64,000 nt of DNA from Hydractinia symbiolongicarpus (lineage: Eukaryota > Cnidaria > Hydrozoa > Anthoathecata > Hydractiniidae), in assembly GCF_029227915.1 (NCBI RefSeq), contig NC_079886.1, forward strand, positions 25,894,501-25,958,500, read 5' to 3'. Position numbers and translations under genes: made by a program. Shown here piece after piece: positions 1-11,672 of the stretch (its first letter is position 1; the number at the start of each line of letters is the position of its first letter). The notes beneath the pieces were generated by a model that saw only the letters and a program-made list of their open reading frames with translations, was not told where the DNA came from and made no database searches.

Positions 1-265
1 ACTACATTTCATTGACTTTCTAACGGTATCAGTCCGTTTAAGTTACAACGCTTGGGTCACATTTTCGTACCAACATGTATTTAGCGATATTTTTCTGATA
101 TTACTAGGTTGCATCGCTTTTATCAGTGAAACAATTGACTGTGGGACTTAATTCAACTGATTTTGGACTGTGATCTGACAAATGTGATGAATGAGACAAT
201 TGGACTCCATGAAATAACATTCTTCCTAAATTGGCATGATTGCGGGTACTCAGCGATTACACTGG

Positions 266-280
266 GCGCTGTGGTAGCGC
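266..280. other. Conserved monomer hairpin GCGCT-GTGGT-AGCGC (example)
   Basis: A 5-bp perfect inverted repeat around the 5-nt loop GTGGT, with two possible flanking G-T wobble pairs, lies in the best-conserved part of the monomer. It recurs in most of the roughly 159 monomers. Known exceptions include copies with GGCGCGTTGTAGCGC (near 47092, 49327, 50817, 53055, 57534 and 58647), where the stem shrinks to 4 bp, and copies with TACCGCTT (near 10327, 11447, 11807, 19107, 21347 and 63467), where one arm is broken. Function unknown; a protein-binding or structural role is only an inference. Confidence 0.7.
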
Positions 281-495
281 TTCATTTAAAAATGCAGATA
301 AATAAGTCATTTTTTACTGTAAGACCAATCGCAGCTGTTATCGCACGCTGAAGAAATAGACACAGTTTCAAAAACTACATTTCGTTGACTTTCTGACGGT
401 ATAAGTCCGTTTCTGTTACAACGGTTGTGTCACATATTCGTACCAACATGTATTTAGCGATACTTTTCTGGTATTACTAGATTGCATCGCTTCTA

Positions 496-614
496 ACATT
501 TCATTTCCTTTCTAACGGTGTCAGTCCGTTTAAGTTGCAATGGTTGGTTCACATATTTGTACCAACATGTATTTTGCGATATTTTTCTGATACAAGTAGG
601 TTGCATCGCTTTTA
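496..614 (+). repeat. 119-bp partial duplication inside a 492-bp monomer, copy 1
   Basis: The anchor interval 141-633 is 492 bp instead of 373. The monomer runs to ATTGCATCGCTTCTAACA, then jumps back to ACATTTCATTTCCTTTCTAA and repeats the monomer's last 119 bp before continuing normally. The two sides share ACA at the joint (496-498 and 615-617). The repeated tail belongs to a distinct variant (TTGCAATGGTTGGTTCAC), seen undisrupted near 3597-3660 and 7830-7920, so this is a recombinant of two monomer variants rather than a simple local duplication. Confidence 0.85.
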
Positions 615-1733
615 ACAGTGAAACGATTGACTGTGGGACTTACTTGAACTGATTTTGGACTTTAACTTTATAAATGTGATAATTGTAACAATTGGACTCC
701 ATGCGATCACATTCTTCTTAAATTGGCATGATTGACGGAACTCAGCGATTACACTGGGCGCTGTGGTAGCGCTTCATTTAAAAATGTAGATATGTAAGTC
801 ATTTTTTACTGTGGGACCAATCCTAGCCGTCATCGCACGCTGAAGAAATTGAGACAGTTTCAAAAACTACATTTCATTTACTTTCTAACGGTGTTAGCCC
901 GTTTGAGTTACAACAGTTGGGTCACATTTTCGTACCAACATGTATTTAGCGATATTTTTCTGATATTACTAGGTTGCATCGCTTTTAACAGTGAAACGAT
1001 TGGCTGTGGGACTTAATTAAAGTGATTTGGGACTGCGACCTTACAAATGTGATGAATGAGACAATTGGACTCCATGAAATAACATTCTTCTTAAATTGGC
1101 ATGATTGACGGAACTCAGCGATTACACTGGGCGCTGTGGTATCGCTTCATTTAATAATGTAGATAAATAAGTCACTTTTTACTGTGGGACCAATCCTAGC
1201 CGCTATCGCACGCCGAGGAAGTTGAGACATTTTCGAAAGCTACATTTCATTGACTTTCTAACGGTATCAGTCCGTTTAAGTTACAACGCTTGGGTCACAT
1301 TTTCGTACCAACATGTATTTAGCGATATTTTTCTGATATTACTAGGTTGCATCGCTTTTATCAGTGAAACAATTGACTGTGGGACTTAATTCAACTGATT
1401 TTGGACTGTGATCTTACAAATGTGATGAATGAGACAATTGGACTCCATGAAATAACATTCTTCCTAAATTGGCATGATTGGGGGTACTCAGCGATTACAC
1501 TGGGCGCTGTGGTAGCGCTTCATTTAAAAATGCAGATAAATAAGTCATTTTTTACTGTAAGACCAATCGCAGCTGTCATCGCACGCTGAAGAAATAGACA
1601 CAGTTTCAAAAACTACATTTCGTTGACTTTCTGACGGTATAAGTCCGTTTCTGTTACAACGGTTGTGTCACATATTCGTACCAACATGTATTTAGCGATA
1701 CTTCTCTGATATTACTAGATTGCATCGCTTCTA

Positions 1734-1852
1734 ACATTTCATTTCCTTTCTAACGGTGTCAGTCCGTTTAAGTTGCAATGGTTGGTTCACATATTTGTAC
1801 CAACATGTATTTTGCGATATTTTTCTGATACAAGTAGGTTGCATCGCTTTTA
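1734..1852 (+). repeat. 119-bp partial duplication, copy 2
   Basis: Same joint and same variant tail as at 496, displaced by 1238 bp. The anchor interval is 1379-1871 (492 bp). The shared private joint shows copies 1 and 2 descend from one recombination event followed by segmental duplication. Confidence 0.85.
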
Positions 1853-2124
1853 ACAGTGAAACGATTGACTGTGGGACTTAATTGAACTGATTTTGGACTT
1901 TAACTTTATAAGTGTGATAATTAAGACAATTGAACTCCAAGAAATAACAATGTTCTGAATTTGACATGATTGCTAGAACTCAGCGATTACATTGGGCGCT
2001 GTGGTAGCGCTTCATTTAAAAATGCAGATAAATAAGTCATTTTTTACTGTAGGACCAATCCTAGCTGTTATCGCACGCTGAAGAAATAGAGACAGTTTCA
2101 AAAACTACATTTCATTGACTTTCT

Positions 2125-2154
2125 AACGGTATCAGTCCGTTTTAGTTACAACGG
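2125..2154. other. AACGG / CCGTT / AACGG alternating inverted motifs (example)
   Basis: In each typical monomer AACGG, CCGTT and AACGG follow one another (here 2125-2129, 2137-2141 and 2150-2154). The central CCGTT can pair with either outer copy, giving two mutually exclusive 5-bp hairpins with 7- and 8-nt loops. Some monomers break the third copy (ACGCTTGGG near 51 and 1289, CAATGGTTGG near 538). Confidence 0.6.
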
Positions 2155-3304
2155 TTGCGTCACATATTCGTACCAACATATATTTATCGATATTTTTCTG
2201 ATATTACTAGGTTGCCTCGCCTTAAAAAGTGAAACGATTGACTGTGGGACTTATTTGAACTGATTTTGGACTGTGACCTTACAAATGTGATGAATGAGAC
2301 AATTGGACTCCATGAAATAACATTCTTCTTAAATTGGCATGATTGCCGGAACTCAGCGTTTAAACTGGGCGCTGTGGTAGCGCTTCATTTAAAAATGTAG
2401 ATATATAAGTCATTTTTTACTGTGGGACCAATCCTAGCCGTTATGGCACGCCGAAGAAGTTGAGACATTTTCGAAAACTATATTTGATTGATTTTCTAAC
2501 GGTATCAGTCCGTTTCAATTAGAACGCTTGGGTCACATTTTCGTACCAACATGTATTTAGCGACATTTTTCTGATATTACTAGGTTGCATCGCTTTTAAC
2601 AGTGAAACAATTGACTGTGGGACTTAATTGAACTCATTTTGGACTGTGACCTAACAAATGTGATGAATGAGACAATTGCACTCCATGAAATAACATTCTC
2701 CTTAAATTGGCATGATTGCCGGTACTCCGCGATTACACTGGGCCCTGTGGTAGCGCTTCATTTAAAGGTGTAGATATATTAGTCATTTTTTACTGTGGGA
2801 CCAATCTTAGCCGTTATCCCACGCTGAAGAAATAGAGACAGTTTCAAAAACTTCATTTCATTGACTTTCTAACGGTATCACTCTGTTTCTGTTACAACGG
2901 TTGCGTCACATATTCGTACCAACATGTGTTTAGCGATAGTTTTCTAATATTACTAGGTTGTATCGTTTTTAACAGTGAAACGATTGACTGTGGGACATAA
3001 TTGAACTGATTTTGGACTTTAACTTTTTAAGTGTGATAATTAAGACAATTGAACTCCAAGAAATAACAATGTTCTGAATTTGACATGATTGCTAGAACTC
3101 AGCGATTACATTGGGCGCTGTGGTAGCGCTTCATTTAAAAATGCAGATAAATAAGACATTTTTTACTGTAGGACCAATCCTAGCTGTTATCGCACGTTGA
3201 AGAAATAGAGACAGTTTCAAAAACTACATTTCATTGACTTTCTAACGGTATCAGTCCGTTTAAGTTACAACGGTTGCGTCACATATTCGTACCAACATGT
3301 ATTT

Positions 3305-3340
3305 AGCGATATTTTTCTGATATTACTAGGTTGTATCGCT
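3305..3340. other. AGCGAT ... ATCGCT inverted arms (example)
   Basis: A 6-bp inverted repeat, AGCGAT and ATCGCT, flanks 24 nt in many monomers. In another common variant the left arm is ATCGAT and the right arm reads CTCGCC, so the arms no longer match. Both forms are widespread in the window. Confidence 0.6.
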
Positions 3341-3362
3341 TTTAACAGTAAAACGATTGACT

Positions 3363-3735
3363 GTGGGACTTAATTGAACTGATTTCGGACTTTAACTTTA
3401 TAAGTGTGATAATTGAGACAATTGAACTCCAAGAAATAACAATGTTCTGAATTTGACATGATTGCTAGAACTCAGCGATTACACTGGGCGCTGTGGTAGC
3501 GCTTTATTTAAAAATGCAGATAAATAAGTCATTTTTTACTGTAGGACCAATCCTAGCTGTTATCGCACGCTGAAGAAATAGAGACAGTTTCAAAAACTAC
3601 ATTTCATTTCCTTTCTAACGGTGTCAGTCCGTTTGAGTTGCAATGGTTGGTTCACATATTTGTACCAACATGTATTTTGCGATATTTTTCTGATATTACT
3701 AGGTTGTATCGCTTTTAACAGTGAAACAATTGACT
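3363..3735 (+). repeat. Representative type B satellite monomer
   Basis: Example of the variant reading GGACTTTAACTTTATAAGTG, GATAATTGAGACAATTGAAC and CCAAGAAATAACAATGTTCT, then GAATTTGACATGATTGCTAG. It has the same length as type A across this stretch, so differences are substitutions concentrated in roughly 80 bp. Type B is the commonest form in the right arm, for example at 25317, 25690, 28305, 28678, 30543, 59266 and 63707. Confidence 0.85.
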
Positions 3736-4090
3736 GTGGGACTTAATTCAACTGATTTTGGACTGTGATCTTACAAATGTGATGAATGAGACAATTGGAC
3801 TCCATGAAATAACATTCTTCCTAAATTGGCATGATTGGGGGTACTCAGCGATTACACTGGGCGCTGTGGTAGCGCTTCATTTAAAAATGCAGATAAATAA
3901 GTCATTTTTTACTGTAAGACCAATCGCAGCTGTCATCGCACGCTGAAGAAATAGACACAGTTTCAAAAACTACATTTCGTTGACTTTCTGACGGTATAAG
4001 TCCGTTTCTGTTACAACGGTTGTGTCACATATTCGTACCAACATGTATTTAGCGATACTTTTCTGATATTACTAGATTGCATCGCTTCTA

Positions 4091-4209
4091 ACATTTCATT
4101 TCCTTTCTAACGGTGTCAGTCCGTTTAAGTTGCAATGGTTGGTTCACATATTTGTACCAACATGTATTTTGCGATATTTTTCTGATACAAGTAGGTTGCA
4201 TCGCTTTTA
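4091..4209 (+). repeat. 119-bp partial duplication, copy 3
   Basis: Third occurrence of the 492-bp monomer (anchor interval 3736-4228) with the identical joint, displaced 2357 bp from copy 2. It lies inside the larger 2357-bp duplication. Confidence 0.85.
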
Positions 4210-6583
4210 ACAGTGAAACGATTGACTGTGGGACTTAATTGAACTGATTTTGGACTTTAACTTTATAAGTGTGATAATTAAGACAATTGAACTCCAAGAA
4301 ATAACAATGTTCTGAATTTGACATGATTGCTAGAACTCAGCGATTACACTGGGCGCTGTGGTAGCGCTTCATTTAAAAATGCAGATAAATAAGTCATTTT
4401 TTACTGTAGGACCAATCCTAGCTGTTATCGCACGCTGAAGAAATAGAGGCAGTTTCAAAAACTACATTTCATTGACTTTCTAACGGTATCAGTCCGTTTT
4501 AGTTACAACGGTTGCGTCACATATTCGTACCAACATATATTTATCGATATTTTTCTGATATTACTAGGTTGCCTCGCCTTAAAAAGTGAAACGATTGACT
4601 GTGGGACTTATTTGAACTGATTTTGGACTGTGACTTTACAAATGTGATGAATGAGACAATTGGACTCCATGAAATAACATTCTTCTTAAATTGGCATGAT
4701 TGCCGGAACTCAGCGTTTAAACTGGGCGCTGTGGTAGCGCTTCATTTAAAAATGTAGATATATAAGTCATTTTTTACTGTGGGACCAATCCTAGCCGTTA
4801 TGGCACGCCGAAGAAGTTGAGACATTTTCGAAAACTATATTTGATTGATTTTCTAACGGTATCAGTCCGTTTCAATTAGAACGCTTGGGTCACATTTTCG
4901 TACCAACATGTATTTAGCGACATTTTTCTGATATTACTAGGTTGCATCGCTTTTAACAGTGAAACAATTGACTGTGGGACTTAATTGAACTCATTTTGGA
5001 CTGTGACCTAACAAATGTGATGAATGAGACAATTGCACTCCATGAAATAACATTCTCCTTAAATTGGCATGATTGCCGGTACTCCGCGATTACACTGGGC
5101 CCTGTGGTAGCGCTTCATTTAAAGGTGTAGATATATTAGTCATTTTTTACTGTGGGACCAATCTTAGCCGTTATCCCACGCTAAAGAAATAGAGACAGTT
5201 TCAAAAACTTCATTTCATTGACTTTCTAACGGTATCAGTCCGTTTCTGTTACAACGGTTGCGTCACATATTTGTACCAACATGTATTTAGCGATATTTTT
5301 CTGATATTACTAGATTGCATCGCTTTTAACAGTGAAACGATTGAATGTGGGAGTTAATTGAACTGATTTTGGACTTTAACTTTATAAATGCAATAATTGA
5401 GAGAATTGAACTTCAAGAAATAAAATTATTTTGAATTTGACATGATTGCTAGAACTCAGCGATTACACTGGGCGCTGTGGTAGCGCTTCATTTGAAAATG
5501 TAGATATGTAAGTCATTTTTTACTGTGGGACCAATCCTAGCCGTTATGGCACGCCGAAGAAGTTGAGACATTTTCGAAAACTACATTTGATTGATTTTCT
5601 AGCGGTATCAGTCCGTTTCAATTAGAACGCTTGGGTCACATTTTCGTACCAACATGTACTTAGCGACATTTTTCTGATATTACTAGGTTGCATCGCTTTT
5701 AACAGTGAAACAATAGACTGTGGGACTTAATTGAACTCATTTTGGACTGTGAACTAACAAATGTGATGACTGAGATATTTGCACTCCATGAAATAACATT
5801 CTCCTTAAATTGGCATGATTGGCGGTACTCAGCGATTACACTGGGCGCTGTGGTAGCGCTTCATTTAAAGGTGTAGATATATTAGTCATTTTTTACTGTG
5901 GGACCAATCTTAGCCGTTATCCCACGCTGAAGAAATAGTGACAGTTTCAAAAACTTCATTTCATTGACTTTCTAACGGTATCACTCTGTTTCTGTTACAA
6001 CGGTTGCGTCACATATTCGTACCAACATGTGTTTAGCGATAGTTTTCTAATATTACTAGGTTGTATCGTTTTTAACAGTGAAACGATTGACTGTGGGACA
6101 TAATTGAACTGATTTTGGACTTTAACTTTTTAAGTGTGATAATTAAGACAATTGAACTCCAAGAAATAACAATGTTCTGAATTTGACATGATTGCTAGAA
6201 CTCAGCGATTACATTGGGCGCTGTGGTAGCGCTTCATTTAAAAATGCAGATAAATAAGACATTTTTTACTGTAGGACCAATCCTAGCTGTTATCGCACGT
6301 TGAAGAAATAGAGACAGTTTTAAAAACTACATTTCATTGACTTTCTAACGGTATCAGTCCGTTTAAGTTACAACGGTTGCGTCACATATTCGTACCAACA
6401 TGTATTTAGCGATATTTTTCTGATATTACTAGGTTGTATCGCTTTTAACAGTAAAACGATTGACTGTGGGACTTAATTGAACTGATTTCGGACTTTAACT
6501 TTATAAGCGTGATAATTGAGACAATTGGTCTCAAAGAAATAACAATGTTCTGAATTTGACATGTTTGCTAGAACTCAGCGATT

Positions 6584-9500
6584 ACACTGGGCGCTGTTGT
6601 ACGCTTCATTTAAAAATGCAGATAAATATGTCATTTTTTACTGTAGGACCAATCCTAGCTGTTATCGCACGCTGAAAAAATAGAGACAGTTTCAAAAACC
6701 ACATTTCATTGACTTTCTAACTGTATCAGTCCGTTTCAGTTACAACGGTTGCGTCACATATTCGTACCAACATATATTTATCGATATTTTTCTGATATTA
6801 CTAGGTTGCCTCGCCTTAAAAAGTGAAGCGATTGACTGTGGGACTTATTTGAACTGATTTTGGACTGTGACCTTGCAAATGTGATGAATGAGACAATTGG
6901 ACTCCATGAAATAACATTCTTCTTAAATTGGCATGATTGCCGTAACTCAGCGTTTAAACTGGGCGCTGTGGTAGCGCTTCATTTAAAAATGTAGTTATAT
7001 AAGTCCTTTTTTACTGTGGCACCAATCCTAGCCCTTATGGCACGCGGAAGAAGTTGAGACATTTTCGAACACTACATTTGATTGATTTTCTAACGGTATC
7101 AGTCCGTTTCAATTAGAACGCTTGGGTCACATTTTCGTACCAACATGTGCTTAGCGATAGTTTTCTGATATTACTAGGTTGTATCGCTTTTAACAGTGAA
7201 ACGATTGACTGTGGGACTTAATTGAATGGATTTTGGACTTTAACTTTATAAGTGTGATAATTAAGACAATTGAACTCCAAGAAATAACAACGTTCTGAAT
7301 TTGACATGATTGCTAGAACTCGGCGATTACACTGGGCGCTGTGGTAGCGCTTCATTTAAAAGTGCAGATAAAAAAGTCATTTTTCCTGTAGGACCAATCC
7401 TAGCTGTTATCGCACGCTGAAGAAATAGAGACAGTTTCAAAAACTACATTTCATTGACTTTCTAACGGTATCAGTCCGTTTCAGTTACAACGGTTGCGAC
7501 ACATATTCGTACCAACATGTATTTAGCCATATTTTTCTGATATTACTAGGTTGTATCGCTTTTAACAGTGAAACGATTGACTGAGGGACTTAATTGAACT
7601 GATTTTGGACTTTAACTTTATAAGTGTGATAATTGAGACAATTGAACTCCAAGATATAACAATGTTCTGAATTTGACATGATTGCTAGAACTCAGCGATT
7701 ACACTGGGCTCTGTGGTAGCGCTTCATTTAAAAATGCAGATAAATAAGTCATTTTTTACTGTAGGACCGATCCTAGCTGTTATCGCACGCTGAAGAAATA
7801 GAGACAGTTTCAAAAACTACATTTCATTTCCTTTCTAACGGTGTCAGTCCGTTTGAGTTGCAATGGTTGGTTCACATATTTGTACCAACATGTATTTTGC
7901 GACATTTTTCGGATACAAGTAGGTTGCATCGCTTTTAACAGTGAAACGATTGACTGTGGGACTTAATTGAACTGATTTTGGACTTTAACTTTATAAGTGT
8001 GATTATTAAGACAATTGAACTCCAAGAAATAACAATGTTCTGAATTTGACATGATTGCTAGAACTCAGCGATTACACTGGGCGCTGTGGTAGCGCTTCAT
8101 TTAAAGATGCAGATAAATAAGTCATTTTTTACTGTAGGACCAATCCTAGCTGTTATCGCACGCTGAAGAAATAGAGACAGTTTCAAAAAATACATTTTAT
8201 TGACTTTCTAACGGTATCAGTCCGTTTCAGTTACAACGGTTGCGTCACATATTCGTACCAACATGTATTTAGCGATATTTTTCTGATATTACTAGGTTGT
8301 ATCGCTTTTAACAGTGAAACGATTGACTGTGGGACTTAATTGAACTGATTTTGGACGTTAACTTTATAAGTGTGATATTTAAGACAATTGAACTCCAAGA
8401 AATAACAACGTTCTGAATTTGACATGATTGCTAGAACTCAGCGATTACACTGGGCGCTGTGATAGCGCTTCATTTAAAAATGCTGATAAATAAGTCATTT
8501 TCTACTGTAGGACCACTCCTAGCTGTTATCGCACGCTGAAGAAATAGAGACAGTTTTAAAAACTACATTTCATTGACTTTCTAACGGTATCAGTCCGTTT
8601 CAGTTACAACGGTTGCGTCACATATTCGTACCAACATATATTTATCGATATTTTACTGATATTACTAGGTTGCCTCGCCTAAAAAGTGAAACGATTGACT
8701 GTGGGACTTATTTGAACTGATTTTGGACTGTGAGCTTACAAATGTGATGAATGAGACAATTGGACTCCATGAAATATCATTCTTCTTAAATTGGCATGAT
8801 TACCGGAACTCAGCGATTAAACTGGGCGCTGTGGTAGCGCTTCATTTAAAAATGCAGATAAATAAGTCATTTTTTACTGTAGGACCAATCCTAGCTGTTA
8901 TCGCACGCTGAAGAAATAGAGACAGTTTCAAAAACTACATTTCATTGACTTTCTAACGGTATCAGTCCGTTTCAGTTACAACGGTTGCGTCACATATTCG
9001 TACCAACAAATATTTATCGATATTTTTCTGATATTACTAGGTTGCCTCGCCTTAAAAAGTGAAACGATTGACTGTGGGACTTATTTGAACTGATTTTGGA
9101 CTGTGAGCTTACAAATGTGATGAATGAGACAATTGGACTCCATGAAATAACATTCTTTTTAAATTGGCATGATTACCGGAACTCAGCGATTAAACTGGGC
9201 GCTGTGGTAGCGCTTCATTTAAAAATGTAGATAAATAACTCATTTTTTACTGTAGGACCAATCCTAGCCGTTATCGCACGCTGAAGAAATAGAAACAGTT
9301 TCAAAAACTACATTTCATTGACTTTTTAACCGTATCAGTCCGTTTCTGTCACTACGTTTGCGTCACATATTCGTACCAACATGTATTTAAAGATATTTTT
9401 CTAATATTACTAGGTTGCATCGTTTTTAACACTGAAACGATTGACTGTGGGAATTACTTTGAACTGATTCTGGACTTTAACTTTATAGATATGATAATTG

Positions 9501-10565
9501 GGACAATTGGACTCCATGCAATAACATTCTTCTTAAATTGGCATGATTGGCGGAACTGAGCGATTACACTGGGCGCTGTGGTAGCGCTCTATTTAAAAAT
9601 GTAGATATATAAGTCATTTTTTACTGTGGGACCAATCCTAGCCGTTATCGCACGCTGAAGAAATATAGACAGTTTCAAAAACTACATTTCATTGACTTTC
9701 TATCGGTATCAGACCGTTTCTGTTACTACGGTTGCGTCACATATTCGTACCAACATGTATTTAGCGATGTTTTTCTGATATTACTAGGTTGCATCGCTTT
9801 TAACAGTGAAACGATTGACTGCAGGACTTACTTGAACTGATTTTGGTCTTTAACTTTTTAAAAATTATAATTGAAACAATTGGACTCCATGCAAAAACAT
9901 TCTTCTTAAATTGGCATGATTGCCGGTACTCAGTGATTTCACTGGGCGCTGTGGCAGCGCTTCATTTAAAAGTGTAGATATATTAGTCATTTTTTACTGT
10001 GGGACCAATCCTAGCCGTTATTGCACGCTGAAGAAATTCAGACAGTTTCAAAAACTACATTTCATTGACTTTCTAACGGTATCAGTCCGTTTCTGTTACA
10101 ACGATTGCGTCACATATTTGTACCAACATGTGTTTAGCGATATTTTTCTGATATTACTAGGTTGTATCGCCTAAAAAGTGAAACGATTGACTGTGGGACT
10201 TATTTGAACTGATTTTGGACTGTGAGCTTACAAATGTGATGAATGAGACAATTGGACTCCATGAATTAACATTCTTCTTAAATTGGCATGATTGACGGAA
10301 CTCAGGGATTACACTGGGCGCTGTGGTACCGCTTCATTTAATAATGTAGATAAATAAGTCACTTTTTACTGAGGGTCCAATCCTACCCGTTATCGCACGC
10401 TGAAGAATATGAGACAGTTTCAAAAACTACATCTCATTGACTTTCTAACGGTATCAGTCCGTTTCAGTTACAACGGTTGCGTCACATATTCATACCAACA
10501 TATATTTTTCGATATTTTTCTGATATTACTAGGTTGCATCGCCTTAAACAGTGAAACGATTGACT
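6584..10565 (+). repeat. Satellite monomers without a clear local higher-order unit
   Basis: About ten monomers (anchors 6838, 7211, 7583, 7956, 8329, 8701, 9074, 9447, 9821, 10193) alternating between types A, B and C. Adjacent 8701 and 9074 are close copies of one another. One anchor (7583) reads GAGGGACTT and one (9821) GCAGGACTT. No gene or other element is visible. Confidence 0.8.
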
Positions 10566-10938
10566 GTGGGACTTAATTGAACTGATTTTGAAATTTAACT
10601 TTATAAGTGTGATAATTGTGACAATTGGACTCCAAGAAATAAAAATGTTCTGAATTTGACATGATTGCTAGAACTCAGCGATTACACTGGGCGCTGTGGT
10701 AGCGCTTCATTTAAAAATGCAGATAAATAAGTCATTTTTTACTGTAGGACCAATCCTAGCTGTTATCGCACGCTGAAGAAATAGAGACAGTTTCAAAAAG
10801 TACATTTCAATGACTTTCTAACGGTATCAGTCCGTTTCAGTTACAACGGTTGCGTCACATATTCGTACCAACATATATTTATCGATATTTTTCTGATATT
10901 ACTAGGTTGCCTCGCCTTAAACAGTGAAACGATTGACT

Positions 10939-11312
10939 GTGGGACTTAATTGAACTGATTTTGGACTGTGACCTTACAAATGTGATGAATGAGACAATTG
11001 GACTCCATGAAATAACATTCTTCTTAAATTGGCATGATTGCCGAAACACAGCGATTAAACTGGGCGCTGTGGTAGCGCTTTATTTAAAAATGTAGATAAA
11101 TAACTCATTTTTTACTGTAGGACCTATCCTAGCCGTTATCGCACGCTGAAGAAATTGAGACAGTTTCAAAAACTACATTTCATTGACTTTCTAACGGTGT
11201 CAGTCCGTTTCAGTTACAACAGTTGCGTCAAATATTCGTACCAACATGGTATTTAGCGATATTTTCCTGATATTACTAGGTTGCATCGCTTTTAACAGTG
11301 AAACGATTGACT
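10939..11312 (+). repeat. Representative type A satellite monomer
   Basis: Example of the variant whose first 100 bp read GGACTGTGACCTTACAAATG, then ATGAATGAGACAATTGGACT, then CATGAAATAACATTCTTCTT and TTGGCATGATTGCCG, before the conserved AGCGAT...GGCGCTGTGGTAGCGC block. Type A is the variant in which a 62-codon open frame, starting at TTG, tends to stay open. Other type A copies start at 1379, 3736, 8701, 9074, 17854, 18600, 20839, 35017, 37256, 38376 and 39496. Confidence 0.85.
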
Positions 11313-11672
11313 GTAGGACTTACTTGAACTGATTTTGGATTTTAACTTTATAAATGTGATAATTGAAACAATTGGACTCCATGAAATAACATTCTTCTTA
11401 AATTAGCATGATTGACGGAACTCAGCGATTACACTGGGCGCTGTGGTACCGCTTCATTTAATAATGTAGATAAATAAGTCACCTTTTACTGTGGGACCAA
11501 TCTTAGCTGAAGAAATTGAGACAGTTTCAAAAACTACATTTCATTGACTTTCTAACGGTATCAGTCCGTTTCTGTTACAACGGTTGCGTGACATATTCGT
11601 ACCAACATGTGTTTAGCGATATTTTTCTGATATGACTAGGTTGTATCGCTTTTAACAGTGAAACGATTGACT
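11313..11672 (+). repeat. 360-bp monomer with a 13-bp deletion
   Basis: The interval to the next anchor is 360 bp. At about 11503 the sequence reads CCAATCTTAGCTGAAGAAAT where neighbours have about 13 more bases (CCGTTATCGCACG) between TTAG and CTGAAG. This monomer is also the one missing from the later versions of the higher-order unit. Confidence 0.85.

Larger units (their letters stand above)
1..1898 (+). repeat. 1238-bp segmental duplication (1-660 and 1239-1898)
   Basis: Bases 1 to about 660 match 1239 to about 1898 nearly base for base, including the 492-bp monomer. After about 640 the copies diverge (AATGTGATAATTGTAAC versus AGTGTGATAATTAAGAC). The offset equals two normal monomers plus one 492-bp unit. 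Confidence 0.8.
1379..5227 (+). repeat. 2357-bp segmental duplication (1379-2870 and 3736-5227)
   Basis: Anchors 1379, 1871, 2244 and 2617 correspond to 3736, 4228, 4601 and 4974, with shared private variants such as GACAATTGCACTCC, TTAAAGGTGTAGATATATTA and TTATCCCACGCT. The similarity fades after about 5227, where CACTCTG in the first copy is CAGTCCG in the second. Confidence 0.8.
2360..6583 (+). repeat. 3103-bp displaced duplication (2360-3480 and 5463-6583)
   Basis: Private variants such as GTATCACTCTGTTTCTG (near 2876 and 5979), GTGGGACATAATTG (2990 and 6093) and TAACTTTTTAAGTGTG recur at an offset of 3103 bp. That is 746 bp (two monomers) more than the 2357-bp offset that applies to the overlapping segment to the left. 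The two duplications overlap, which implies at least two successive unequal exchanges. Confidence 0.75.

Noticed and set aside
163-351. Recurrent 62-codon open frame in type A monomers (also near 1401, 3758, 8723, 12814, 18622, 37278 and others), similar in many copies
   Set aside because: It starts at TTG rather than ATG, lies wholly inside the satellite monomer, is broken by stops in most monomers, and its similarity between copies is simply that of the repeat.
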